IMG/VR virus record: IMGVR_UViG_3300042905_006745
Coordinates: 1 to 47,156 of that record
Strand: one strand, 5' to 3'
Length of the DNA: 47,156 nt
DNA from: a virus
Shown here piece by piece: positions 1 to 7,392 of this stretch (position 1 is its first letter; every line of letters begins with the position of its first letter). Below the pieces are notes generated by a model. It saw only the letters and a program-made list of their open reading frames with translations. It ran no database searches and was not told the origin of the DNA. The position numbers were made by a program, and so were the translations under genes.

Positions 1-227
1 ACTATTTCGAGCAACAGAAGCGTTGGTGCAAATCCCCAGAAGATCTGATCCAGATCCTGGAGGAGTACATGGAGAACCTTCAGGAGACAACTCCTGTGGT
101 GGCATCATCTAACGACAAGCCAGCCAAGCGTGTGAACAAAGCTGCCGCTGAACCACTGGCAGAAGAGCCAGTCGATGCTCAAACCGAAGAGGATCTGTCC
201 AAGGCTTTTAACGAAGCCGGGTTCTGA
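1..227 (+). CDS. C-terminal fragment, possible ssDNA-binding protein
   Basis: The window opens inside this gene (codons start at base 3; TGA at 225-227), leaving about 74 residues. The visible part begins with a helical stretch (KRWCKSPEDLIQILEEYM), then a linker rich in Ala, Pro, Lys and Glu, and ends in an acidic tail closing with FNEAGF. An acidic disordered tail ending in an aromatic residue is typical of phage ssDNA-binding proteins such as T7 gp2.5, and the next + strand gene is a RecA recombinase, a usual partner. The DNA-binding domain lies outside the window, so the assignment is inference from tail and context. Any replication protein with an acidic tail would look the same. Confidence 0.35.
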   Translation, partial: YFEQQKRWCKSPEDLIQILEEYMENLQETTPVVASSNDKPAKRVNKAAAEPLAEEPVDAQTEEDLSKAFNEAGF

Positions 228-247
228 TAATCGAGCAGCCCACGGCG

Positions 248-439
248 CTAGTTTAACCTGCTAGCAATCCCGCCCACACCCCAGAACATCAAGACCAACA
301 CAATCCAGGAGACAATGGCTAGCTCGGAAGAGAACCAGCCGCCGTCTCCTGCTTTGTTATCTGAGTCGACGTCCAGAACGACCGGCAACGGGTCCTTTTC
401 ACTACCATCTAGCTCACATCCAGACGACTTGACGATCAT
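248..439 (-). CDS. Candidate small membrane protein, reverse strand
   Basis: This 63-residue reverse-strand frame fills most of the gap before recA. Residues about 1-38 are acidic and polar; residues about 39-58 form one hydrophobic segment (LAIVSWIVLVLMFWGVGG) followed by a short tail containing an Arg, so a single-pass C-terminal membrane anchor is plausible. On the reverse strand an AGGA lies 4 bases before the ATG. A promoter-like pair TTGGAA (490-495) and TATATT (466-471) with 18 bases between them lies upstream, inside the recA 5' end. I recognise no family. A gene this short and opposite to nearly all its neighbours could be chance, but the hydrophobic segment, ribosome site and promoter agree. 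Confidence 0.4.
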   Translation of the reverse strand: MIVKSSGCELDGSEKDPLPVVLDVDSDNKAGDGGWFSSELAIVSWIVLVLMFWGVGGIASRLN

Positions 440-457
440 AATATCCTGTGATAACTT
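429..457 (+). promoter_or_regulatory. Early-type promoter for recA
   Basis: TTGACG (429-434), 17-base spacer, TAACTT (452-457). The start of transcription would be near 464, leaving a leader of about 15 bases with AGG at 471-473 before the recA ATG at 479. It belongs to the TTGAC(A/G)-N17/18 set seen at five other genes in the first 12.5 kb. Confidence 0.5.
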
Positions 458-478
458 CTAGGATCAATATAGGTCGCA

Positions 479-2368
479 ATGATAGCTAATTCCAAAAAGA
501 ACACCAAACAACAACAGCAAACACCACCCGCAGCAGCCAAGCCATCAGCCACAGCTTCAACCGTCAAGAAGCCCGCAGCGGAGGCTGCGGCAAAGCAACA
601 ACAGCAATCTAACGTCTCAGCAAGTCCTGAAGATTTCAACTTCGTCAAGGAGCTGATTCGTGACACAAACAAGGAAGCTGGCGAGAAGATTGCCTTCAAC
701 CTTGCAGAAGACTCTGCTCCAACCAATGTGAAGCGCTGGATTCCCACGGGGTCGCGGCAGCTCAACTACATCATCGCCAACAGACGCGGTGGCGGATATC
801 CAGAAGGTCGTGTGATTGAGATCCAAGGGCCACAAGCCAACGGCAAATCCCACCTTGCCATCGAAGCCTCCAGAGCAACCCAGAGGATGGGCGGGATTGT
901 TGTTTATATCGACGCTGAGAACGCAACCAGCCTCGACAACCTCAAGAGCCTAGGTTTGGACGTTGGTAAGCGCTTTGTCTATGTCCAAGAGACTTGCATG
1001 GAAAAGATATTCACGGTCATTGAGAACGTGATCATCAAGGCCAGGAACATGAAGAATGATCTGCCTATTCTCGTGATCTGGGACTCTGTTGCGGCAAGCT
1101 CACCAAAGGCAGAGCTGGAAGGTGACTATGAACAGAACACCATCGGCCTCGCCGCCAGAGTCCTGAGCAAAGGATTCAGAAAGATCACTCACCTGATCGG
1201 CGACAAGAACGTCTGTCTGCTACTGATCAATCAACAAAGAATGAAGATTGGCTGCGTTAATCCATATACAACAACAATTCGCGTCTCGTCATTGGCCGAT
1301 CCGTGCGACGGTGGAGAATTTGGCTCCGTTGAGTATACCGTTGCCGAATTCTTCAGTAAGCTAGGCCACGAGTTCAATACTATGGCAGTAGGGCAAGCCG
1401 TTGATGTTTCCGGCTGGAAAGTCAGAACAATCAACACAGATACTGGCAAGGTCGTCTGGAGCAATGTAACAAAGATTATTCGCAAGCCCGAAGCCAGAGC
1501 CTATCGTTTGGCTACTTCAACTTTGCCGTACGAGTTGCAAGGGTCTGGCGATCACAAAGTATTCGTGAAGAATATCAAAGACGAGTCATACCACTATGCA
1601 ACGCTCGAACAACTTTTTGGCAAAGAAGAGAATTATCGAGTGCGCACAGAGAATGGCTATGACATGTTTGAGGTTGGCCGCGCCGATTCAAGGCTCTATC
1701 CGAAGACGATGATTGATATTGCGGACATTGAGGTGGAAGGTGAGCATTCATACGTAAGTAACGGAATTCTCTCGCATAATACACTTTACGGTGACCCAAC
1801 AACTACACCCGGAGGCAATGCAATTCCATATCACGCTAGTTTGCGGCTGAAACTCTCTGGAGGCCAACAGATCAAGAGAACGGTCAATGGTAGAGAGATT
1901 GTGGTTGGCATCGCTGTCGATGTCAAAGTCATCAAGAACAAGGTGGCACGTCCATGGCGTCAGTGCTCATTTGAGATTCACTTCGGCAAAGGCATCGTAG
2001 AGTCTGAGCAGCTCTTTGATGAGCTCAGGCAGTTCTGCGAGAAGTCTGGCAAGGCATTGGTTGACGGAAAATATATCAGCGTCTCGGGTACTCAAGCTTG
2101 GAAAACGTTTGAGGTGTCCGATGCCGAGTCTGGTGAGGTTCTGCATGAAATCAAGTTCCAGAAAAGCACGTTCCAGGAGTTGGTGATCGACAATCCTTTG
2201 GTGCAGAAATATTTCGACGACCTTGTTGATGCCGCATTCATCATCGGTACCGGCGATGAACACGCCACCTTCGCTTCCATCGACCTGGACTCGCACGAAG
2301 AAGTTGCTGCCGCAAAACTCGCCGCAGAATCAGGCGACAAGGTCACGGCAATCCTCCTCAACGACTGA
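479..2368 (+). CDS. recA: RecA/UvsX-type recombinase interrupted by a mini-intein
   Basis: This 629-residue precursor becomes a recombinase of about 453 residues after intein removal. It should form ATP-dependent filaments on ssDNA for strand exchange and recombination-dependent replication. Residues 1-50 are a Gln/Ala/Lys-rich extension. Walker A is GPQANGKS (117-124); YIDAENA matches the RecA segment with the catalytic Glu; Walker B is LVIWDS with Asp202. NQQRMKIG at about 251-258 is followed by the intein (259-434), and the protein resumes with TLYGDPTTTPGGNA, the conserved L2-loop region. The C-terminal part is acidic. The start has AGG five bases upstream and its own promoter. The ssDNA-binding candidate upstream and the Cas4-like nuclease at 10974 suggest a shared recombination role. 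Family assignment is firm; whether it is closer to RecA or UvsX is less so. Confidence 0.93.
   Translation: MIANSKKNTKQQQQTPPAAAKPSATASTVKKPAAEAAAKQQQQSNVSASPEDFNFVKELIRDTNKEAGEKIAFNLAEDSAPTNVKRWIPTGSRQLNYIIANRRGGGYPEGRVIEIQGPQANGKSHLAIEASRATQRMGGIVVYIDAENATSLDNLKSLGLDVGKRFVYVQETCMEKIFTVIENVIIKARNMKNDLPILVIWDSVAASSPKAELEGDYEQNTIGLAARVLSKGFRKITHLIGDKNVCLLLINQQRMKIGCVNPYTTTIRVSSLADPCDGGEFGSVEYTVAEFFSKLGHEFNTMAVGQAVDVSGWKVRTINTDTGKVVWSNVTKIIRKPEARAYRLATSTLPYELQGSGDHKVFVKNIKDESYHYATLEQLFGKEENYRVRTENGYDMFEVGRADSRLYPKTMIDIADIEVEGEHSYVSNGILSHNTLYGDPTTTPGGNAIPYHASLRLKLSGGQQIKRTVNGREIVVGIAVDVKVIKNKVARPWRQCSFEIHFGKGIVESEQLFDELRQFCEKSGKALVDGKYISVSGTQAWKTFEVSDAESGEVLHEIKFQKSTFQELVIDNPLVQKYFDDLVDAAFIIGTGDEHATFASIDLDSHEEVAAAKLAAESGDKVTAILLND
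1253..1780 (+). other. Mini-intein (176 residues) inside recA
   Basis: The element is translated in frame and starts with Cys259 right after RMKIG. It ends with HSYVSNGILSHN (residues 423-434) before Thr435. Splicing features seen: N-terminal Cys, a block-B-like segment with His359 (SGDHKVF), a block F (DIADIEVEGEHSYV) and the terminal His-Asn pair. The +1 residue is Thr, which can act as the splicing nucleophile. Only some 75 residues separate block B from the C-terminus, so no homing endonuclease domain fits. The insertion site is the conserved loop L2 region, where an intact enzyme requires removal of the element. Confidence 0.9.
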
Positions 2369-2413
2369 TCCCGCCCACCTAGCCCCCTTCTTCACGCCAC
2401 CTCGCTTTTCTAC

Positions 2414-2442
2414 TTGACACCCACCAGAAGGTGTTGTAAGCT
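2414..2442 (+). promoter_or_regulatory. Early-type promoter
   Basis: TTGACA (2414-2419), 17-base spacer, TAAGCT (2437-2442). The leader to the ATG at 2538 would be about 90 bases and ends in a purine-rich stretch. An 8-base inverted repeat, CCAGAAGG (2424-2431) and CCTTCTGG (2479-2486), has its left arm in the promoter spacer and its right arm in the leader; it could be an operator pair or chance. Confidence 0.5.
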
Positions 2443-2537
2443 CACTCACCTCACCACGTAAGAGCACCAAGCTCCGCGCCTTCTGGGCTGCTAGTTAACG
2501 ACAACTACAGGAAACAGAAAAGAAGAAGAACAAGATA

Positions 2538-4160
2538 ATGAGCACCACCCCACAGAAGAATGCCATTCGCGAGAAGATTGATGCCATGGTCAAGCGTGCC
2601 ATTGTGAAGACGCTCTTTGAGGCAGCACCAAACCCTTTTGCAAAGAAGTCAGACAACAACACCATCTACGCCTCGACCGACTACTCCAGCATCTGGGATC
2701 AGCTCCCTCCTGGCGAGGAATCGGAACGCCCCTCGGCATATGCTACTCAGGCCGACTTCAAGCGCTGGTTCATGAAGCACTATATCGAGTCAAACACTTC
2801 GCCGCTTCGGTTTGAGACTGAGCCGGTCGATGAGCGCATGCAATACGTCGAGATGTTTGATCAGATGACACCAGACCAGATGGTTGAGTGGATCAATGCC
2901 AACCAGAACGATGTCTTTGCATTCTCTCCATATGATGGGAACAGCATGGCTCTGACGGATATTCTTCGCAACTATGTTGATGGCAAGAACGCAAGGATCA
3001 AGGTCCTGAACAAGTCTGACGAGATTGACGCGATTGATGCGGCAAACACTGAGCGGGAGAAGCTGGCCGCGGCCTCTGGGAAAACTCGTGTGACCCAGGG
3101 CGAGCGTGAAGACACCCTCCAGACGATCCAGGATCTTGTTGCAACAGATCCCACCGAGCAACTCAACAGCCGCGAAGCTGTTCGTGTTCGTATTCGTAGT
3201 GGTCTTGGCAAACTTCTTCGTTCAGAGGAGGCAAAGGAGATCATGCGTCTGCTCTTTGACAAGAATGCAGACACCAACATGCAGAATGCAATGATGGAGA
3301 TGATCGACAGGCTCCATGACCGGATCTCGGAGATCACTGCTGACTATACCGACATGTTCACTGACTCCATGTTTGAGTCATTTGCAACTGTGGGTCTTCC
3401 AGAGGAAGGTGAAGTGAATCCGGCCGAGGAATCATTCAACCAGCAGAACATCCTGAACCAAGTGCTGTCCAGCGTGGCTCCTGGTGCGTCGTCAAATGAC
3501 GTGGCAATTCTGAAGCGCGCAGTCCTTGCTCCTATGGGCGATGGCACGAACGTTCTGGAAACGATCATGAACAAGTCTGCCAGCGACCCAGGTGTTCTTG
3601 ATGCAGTGACAAAGACGATCATGGACACTCTGGAGACTTCGGATCTGGAAATGGAGTTCCGTGGCGCAGAAGATGCTGCTGACATTGGCGCCTCGACCAA
3701 GGCATACGAGGATTTCGTTCGCCGGTTTGTTTCTGAGTTGTTTGACGCCTTCACCGAGGAAGGCCCAGAGCTCCAGCAGGCGTTCGCCGAGGGCGTTGCA
3801 GATTTTGCAGCAAAGCTCAAGGCGGCCGGTGTTCGCCGCGGAGTTGGTTCGCCAGAGCTCACAGTCTTCGAGTCGATCCTGATGACTGACGTTGATGGAA
3901 CGAAACGCGTCGTGGATCTGCTACTCAATGGTGACGCGGAAGATCCTGTGGCATACGACGAGGTCTGGCAGGCTGCGTACGAGAAGTTCCGCAGCGAAAA
4001 TGACAAGCAGACCCTGTTCAACTCCCTAGGAGACTATATTGATATCCAGCCAGATATCAAAGAGCTCCGCGACGAGGTCTTCGACACGGTCCGTGCGCTC
4101 TCGAAGGACGAGGTTGAGAACATCAACAACGTCATGCAATCCATCCCAGGCCAGAGCTGA
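2538..4160 (+). CDS. Unknown acidic helical protein, 540 aa
   Basis: I do not recognise this protein. It is strongly acidic and predicted mostly helical, with no signal peptide, membrane segment or nucleotide-binding motif. Residues about 1-30 are basic (IREKIDAMVKRAIVKTLFEA); the rest carries many short Glu/Asp-rich helices. The start follows a purine-rich leader (AGAAGAAGAAC) and a clear TTGACA-type promoter, so it probably opens a transcription unit with the genes to 5852. Size and composition would suit a soluble scaffold or an abundant early protein, but nothing in the sequence decides this. Coding is secure: one long open frame with normal spacing to both neighbours. Confidence 0.85.
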   Translation: MSTTPQKNAIREKIDAMVKRAIVKTLFEAAPNPFAKKSDNNTIYASTDYSSIWDQLPPGEESERPSAYATQADFKRWFMKHYIESNTSPLRFETEPVDERMQYVEMFDQMTPDQMVEWINANQNDVFAFSPYDGNSMALTDILRNYVDGKNARIKVLNKSDEIDAIDAANTEREKLAAASGKTRVTQGEREDTLQTIQDLVATDPTEQLNSREAVRVRIRSGLGKLLRSEEAKEIMRLLFDKNADTNMQNAMMEMIDRLHDRISEITADYTDMFTDSMFESFATVGLPEEGEVNPAEESFNQQNILNQVLSSVAPGASSNDVAILKRAVLAPMGDGTNVLETIMNKSASDPGVLDAVTKTIMDTLETSDLEMEFRGAEDAADIGASTKAYEDFVRRFVSELFDAFTEEGPELQQAFAEGVADFAAKLKAAGVRRGVGSPELTVFESILMTDVDGTKRVVDLLLNGDAEDPVAYDEVWQAAYEKFRSENDKQTLFNSLGDYIDIQPDIKELRDEVFDTVRALSKDEVENINNVMQSIPGQS

Positions 4161-4181
4161 TCACCATCTAGCCTTTCCTCT

Positions 4182-4487
4182 ATGAACCCTCCAAAAGCTA
4201 TGACTGACGACGAGCCTCCATTATCGGCTGGGCCTGTTTGTCAGTTGGAAATAGTTCCACAAAGATCCGAAGATCGTTTCCAGTTGATGCAAGATCTCCT
4301 TGCGATATCACACGAGGATGACACCATCACACTTTCAGTGAAGATTCGCCGCGGGACTTCCTCGCTGGAAGTGGCCGTGTATCTTAGATCAAACACCCAT
4401 CAGGCACATGACACCTTGAGCGAATGCCATTCCAAGACCGTTGGAATTGCTAGCAAGTATCATGCGGCAGTAAAGCAGGTATCATGA
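4182..4487 (+). CDS. Unknown small protein, 101 aa
   Basis: A 101-residue soluble protein with no family I recognise. The N-terminal 20 residues are Pro-rich; residues about 45-70 look like beta strands (TITLSVKIRRGTSSLEVAVYL). Two starts are possible, ATG 4182 or in-frame ATG 4200, and neither has a Shine-Dalgarno. It lies 21 bases after the 540-residue gene and is probably cotranscribed with it. Its stop TGA (4485-4487) lies in the left arm of the inverted repeat at 4482-4509. Confidence 0.65.
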   Translation: MNPPKAMTDDEPPLSAGPVCQLEIVPQRSEDRFQLMQDLLAISHEDDTITLSVKIRRGTSSLEVAVYLRSNTHQAHDTLSECHSKTVGIASKYHAAVKQVS

Positions 4488-4509
4488 CGCGTATTTAGAT
4501 GTGTCATGA
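4482..4509 (+). promoter_or_regulatory. Inverted repeat enclosing the start codon at 4506
   Basis: TCATGAC (4482-4488) and GTCATGA (4503-4509) are perfect 7-base complements around a 14-base loop. The left arm covers the stop codon of the upstream gene and the right arm contains the ATG of the downstream gene. If folded in mRNA it would hide the start until ribosomes finishing the upstream gene open it. TCATGA is itself a palindrome, which raises the chance of coincidence. Confidence 0.35.
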
Positions 4510-5027
4510 CCAAGCAAAAGAAGAAACCAACAGCCCAACCTAGCGATCTTAGATCCACAATGCGAGCAATCGCTCTCTATCGTGGGCTTTCAATCATCAA
4601 TGAGCAGATGGATGCCATGGCTCCAACCGGTGACGCCACTGCCACCCCTCCACCACCAGTCTCAACTAATCCAGCCGCACCAGCACCAACTGGCGACGTT
4701 GCTCCACCCCCACCCGCTGATGGCGCACCAGCACAGAACACTGCCGAATCTTTGGTGAAGATATTCAACGAGATCAGGGCTGGGAGGAGCTTCGATGACC
4801 CTGCCGTGTTCAATGCATTCACTACGTATTTCAACGCCACCCCCGAACCCACCCGTGCCATGCTCGACACAGAGCTTCGCAAGATCGCCGAAGTGGTTAA
4901 ACCTCAGAATGCTGCACAACCAGAATCTGCCGCACCTCCACCAGCAGCACCTCCACCAGCAGCACCCGCAGCGCCACCAACTCCTGCGCAGCCAGCCCCT
5001 GGTGCCCCACCGGTACCAACTATCTGA
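4506..5027 (+). CDS. Pro/Ala-rich protein of unknown function, 173 aa
   Basis: A basic N-terminus (residues 1-40) leads into a Pro/Ala/Thr-rich linker (45-80), a short ordered segment (about 82-135, with AESLVKIFNEIRAGRSF and TRAMLDTELRKIAEVV), and a second Pro/Ala tail to the end. This small-module-between-linkers design suits a tether or adaptor, but no function can be read. The tail contains a perfect tandem 15-base DNA repeat at 4932-4961. No Shine-Dalgarno is present; the start lies in an inverted repeat. Confidence 0.7.
   Translation: MTKQKKKPTAQPSDLRSTMRAIALYRGLSIINEQMDAMAPTGDATATPPPPVSTNPAAPAPTGDVAPPPPADGAPAQNTAESLVKIFNEIRAGRSFDDPAVFNAFTTYFNATPEPTRAMLDTELRKIAEVVKPQNAAQPESAAPPPAAPPPAAPAAPPTPAQPAPGAPPVPTI
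4932..4961 (+). repeat. Tandem 15-base repeat, two copies
   Basis: GCACCTCCACCAGCA occurs twice back to back (4932-4946, 4947-4961), encoding the five-residue unit APPPA twice in the Pro/Ala tail. Unit length is a multiple of three, so copy-number changes would lengthen or shorten the linker without breaking the frame. Confidence 0.9.
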
Positions 5028-5032
5028 AATAA

Positions 5033-5482
5033 ATGAAAGGCTCAACAACAACAACAACAATGACCACGTCAAAAGAAAATGAGGCCAGTGACCTCCCGTT
5101 GCTTGAGCAGTTGATCTATGAGCAGCGATCTGCAACCAACAAGTTGCCATCATCACAGTTTCGCCGCGACTACTACGAGAAGCCTGTCCAACCAAGAACA
5201 AAGGCTCTGACACAGGAGGAGCAGTTCCTCTCAGATTTCGATCCCGCAAAGTATGGTCTAGAGGCAGAACCATCAAGCAAGAAGGTCAAACTCTCATCAA
5301 AAGCTCACATCTCCCAGCTCAAGAAGACAATTGCTCACCTGGAGCACCTCAAATCCGTGTTCAAAGCAGGGACAGCCAACAGAATGGTCGTCTCACAAGC
5401 TTGTGGCAAGCTCAAGCACCTTCTCAGACGCCTAGAATCAAAGGCTCCACCGCCCGCAGTTGACACAACTCCTCAGCCCTGA
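5033..5482 (+). CDS. Unknown basic helical protein, 149 aa
   Basis: A Lys-rich soluble protein of unknown family. Residues about 25-70 are polar (EASDLPLLEQLIYEQRSA, RRDYYEKPVQPRT); residues about 88-137 form a likely helical hairpin (AHISQLKKTIAHLEHL, ACGKLKHLLRRLES). Two starts compete: ATG 5033, giving a poly-Thr N-terminus coded by a (CAA)6 run (5043-5060), or ATG 5060, placing that run in the leader as a start-enhancing A/C-rich stretch. Neither has a Shine-Dalgarno. The gap from the previous gene is five bases, so cotranscription is likely. Confidence 0.7.
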   Translation: MKGSTTTTTMTTSKENEASDLPLLEQLIYEQRSATNKLPSSQFRRDYYEKPVQPRTKALTQEEQFLSDFDPAKYGLEAEPSSKKVKLSSKAHISQLKKTIAHLEHLKSVFKAGTANRMVVSQACGKLKHLLRRLESKAPPPAVDTTPQP

Positions 5483-5522
5483 TACTCTTCAGTCCACAGA
5501 GAGACAAGGAACAAAGAAGAAA

Positions 5523-5852
5523 ATGAAAGAGCTAGTACAAAAAGTCAAGGATGCATACCGCGAGTTTGTTGCGTCACGCACCCGGGTTGCCATCGTGTTT
5601 GCAGTGGTCGCGGCATTGGTTGGAGCAGTCCTCCTGCTTCCGCCTCCAAGATCAGCCGGAGAGCTCGTGGCAGGACCAGTGGTGCAAACCGTGACCTCAG
5701 ATGCAGGCGCCTCCGTTGCAACCGATACTGATGACGCAACCGTGGTGATCGATCTGCCCGCCCCTGCTGCCGATGCTACCGTGACAACTCCTGCGGCAAC
5801 CACCGATGCCAATGTCACTGCTCCAACCGAGGAAGTTACCTGCTCGCAGTGA
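5523..5852 (+). CDS. Single-pass membrane-anchored protein, 109 aa
   Basis: A basic N-terminus (MKELVQKVKDAYREFVASRTR) precedes one hydrophobic segment at about residues 22-39 (VAIVFAVVAALVGAVLLL), then a low-complexity Ala/Thr/Val/Asp tail to the end. The positive-inside rule puts the N-terminus in the cytoplasm and the disordered tail outside the inner membrane. It could be a spanin-like or exclusion protein, but no motif supports either; the single Cys is three residues from the C-terminus. I chose ATG 5523 over an upstream non-ATG start because purine-rich AAGGAACAAAGAAGA precedes it. It is the last gene before the terminator at 5891. Confidence 0.7.
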   Translation: MKELVQKVKDAYREFVASRTRVAIVFAVVAALVGAVLLLPPPRSAGELVAGPVVQTVTSDAGASVATDTDDATVVIDLPAPAADATVTTPAATTDANVTAPTEEVTCSQ

Positions 5853-5890
5853 CCATCTGACGACCTGACATTCTACCGCCAATGAGAGAA

Positions 5891-5930
5891 GGCTGTTCTG
5901 GCTTGGTTGCTGGAGCAGCCTTTTCCTTTT
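5891..5930 (+). terminator. Rho-independent terminator
   Basis: GGCTGTTCTGGC (5891-5902) pairs with GCTGGAGCAGCC (5909-5920) through 12 base pairs, three of them G-U, around a 6-base loop, followed by TTTTCCTTTT. It ends the upstream unit and lies 8 bases before the mnmA promoter. Confidence 0.88.
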
Positions 5931-5938
5931 CATGACAC

Positions 5939-5967
5939 TTGACAGCCTTAGCGAATCTTGCTAAGCA
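5939..5967 (+). promoter_or_regulatory. Early-type promoter for mnmA
   Basis: TTGACA (5939-5944), 17-base spacer, TAAGCA (5962-5967). The ATG lies at 5978, only 10 bases beyond the -10 box, so the leader would be a few bases long. No ribosome-binding sequence lies in between, so the message would be leaderless or nearly so. Confidence 0.55.
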
Positions 5968-5977
5968 CTGAACCACG

Positions 5978-6985
5978 ATGAATAACACAGTAGCAGCCAA
6001 GGTTCGCGTGGTCGTTGGCATGTCTGGCGGCGTTGACAGTTTTGCTGCGGCAAAGGCTCTGGTCGATGCGGGCTATGACGTTGTTGGTTTGACTATCAAG
6101 CTTCACCAATACGCCGATGACGATGCTGGTGGCTGTTGCACCTTCAATGACATTCGTGATGCCTCGCTGTGTTGTGAGCGTCTGGGAATCGAGCATCACG
6201 TTGTCCCGATGCTCAAGCCTTTCCGGGAGAATGTTGTCGATAAGTTCTTAGATGCAGAGAGGAATGGCGTGCACATCAACCCTTGTGTTGGTTGCAACTC
6301 TGATATCAAGTTCCCATTCTTCTATCAAGCTGCCATGGCTCTCAAGGCGGATTACATTGCCACTGGGCACTATGTTCAGAAGGTTGAACTTCCTGACGGT
6401 ACGGTGGCACCTGGGATTGGGTCAACAAAGGACCAGAGCTATTTTCTCTGGGATGTGAACAGGGATATCCTGAAGCGTACGTTGTTTCCACTTGGCGAGA
6501 TCTCAAGCAAGGATCAGACGCGTGAGATGGTGCAGGACGTCTTTGCGCGGGTTGCCAAGAAGAAGGACTCGACGGACCTTTGTTTCCTGAATGGCAAGTC
6601 TCGAAAGGAGTATCTGGCAGAGAATGGCGTGACGGCACTGCCAAGCATTGGCCAGAAGATCAATGGAAAGTATTATCTTGGAGTCGTTGGAAGTTTCGCC
6701 GCGAACTCCTCAGATCCCCAGCTATACTCGGACAAGATCTCCTGCAACAGTTTGAAGATCCATTGCACCACTGAGCTGTTTGATCGGCTCATGAACGATG
6801 GTGACCTGTACGTCGTGACTCGATCATCAAGCTCAACAAGGGACGACGTTGCACTCAAGGGCTATGACCGCTTGACAAACGACATGATCCTTGCTACACC
6901 TACTAAGCGCACTTCACCCGGTCAGGCAGCCGTGGTTTATAGCCGCAAGTATCGTGCAGTTGTGGCTGGCGGTTTGATCGTATAA
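5978..6985 (+). CDS. mnmA: tRNA-specific 2-thiouridylase MnmA
   Basis: MnmA makes 2-thiouridine at wobble position 34 of tRNAs for Lys, Glu and Gln, using ATP and a relayed persulfide. The PP-loop is SGGVDS (residues 16-21). The nucleophile Cys103 lies in NPCVGCN and the partner Cys202 in STDLCFL, matching the Cys102/Cys199 pair of the E. coli enzyme. KDQSYFL (151-157), ATGHY and the C-terminal SPGQAAVVY of the beta-barrel domain are all present. At 335 residues it is slightly short of bacterial enzymes but has all domains, so it should be active. It is bounded by a terminator and its own promoter upstream. Sulfur delivery must come from the host, since no relay genes are seen here. It may keep the phage's translation going or resist anticodon nucleases (inference). 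Confidence 0.92.
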   Translation: MNNTVAAKVRVVVGMSGGVDSFAAAKALVDAGYDVVGLTIKLHQYADDDAGGCCTFNDIRDASLCCERLGIEHHVVPMLKPFRENVVDKFLDAERNGVHINPCVGCNSDIKFPFFYQAAMALKADYIATGHYVQKVELPDGTVAPGIGSTKDQSYFLWDVNRDILKRTLFPLGEISSKDQTREMVQDVFARVAKKKDSTDLCFLNGKSRKEYLAENGVTALPSIGQKINGKYYLGVVGSFAANSSDPQLYSDKISCNSLKIHCTTELFDRLMNDGDLYVVTRSSSSTRDDVALKGYDRLTNDMILATPTKRTSPGQAAVVYSRKYRAVVAGGLIV

Positions 6986-7011
6986 CCCATACGGAGAAAG
7001 AACAAAACAAA

Positions 7012-7392
7012 TTGAGTAAGAACAGTGGTGGCGGCCCCAACAGACGCAAGAAGACGAAGTCAACAGCAAAGTTTGAACCGGGCGCCAAGTATCTGATCAT
7101 CAAGATGCCAGACAAGCCTGTCACTGCATTTGGTTCGCAGGTGCTGACTCAGGAACGCATCATGTTTTCGCCGCAAACACATGACGAAGCCGTTGCCTTC
7201 TTTCGTACGGTGATTGCTTCGACACAGTCAAACGCTGGCATCAAAGAGAAGATGCTCTCTCTTCCAATTGATGACTTCATGAAAGAGTTCTCAGATTCAT
7301 TCAACGGCACTTTCGTCCCATTTCATTCAACCAGCTCTTTTGTCGAGAAGATGATTGAGCTTGAGATCTTCAGAAAGGCAGTTCTCCAGTGA
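7012..7392 (+). CDS. Unknown protein, 126 aa, TTG start
   Basis: No family recognised. The N-terminus is basic (SKNSGGGPNRRKKTKS), followed by a mixed alpha/beta region and a helical C-terminal half. The likely start is TTG 7012, with GGAG about 14 bases upstream; the first in-frame ATG (7105) would remove the basic tail. The opening SKN is shared with the GTG-started nuclease at 10974. Its stop overlaps the GTG of the next gene by four bases, so the two are translationally coupled and may act together. Confidence 0.7.
   Translation: MSKNSGGGPNRRKKTKSTAKFEPGAKYLIIKMPDKPVTAFGSQVLTQERIMFSPQTHDEAVAFFRTVIASTQSNAGIKEKMLSLPIDDFMKEFSDSFNGTFVPFHSTSSFVEKMIELEIFRKAVLQ

Noticed and set aside
240-275. 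GCTAG/CTAGC inverted repeat as a terminator after the first gene
   Set aside because: Only five base pairs with a nine-base loop and no T-run; too weak to call.
3344-4021. 225-residue reverse-strand open frame
   Set aside because: It lies wholly inside the 540-residue + gene, has a Ser/Arg/Thr-rich composition typical of a shadow frame, and no promoter or ribosome site.
4662-5276. 204-residue reverse-strand open frame
   Set aside because: It runs against three packed + strand genes and shows Trp/Cys-rich low-complexity sequence from Pro/Ala codons.
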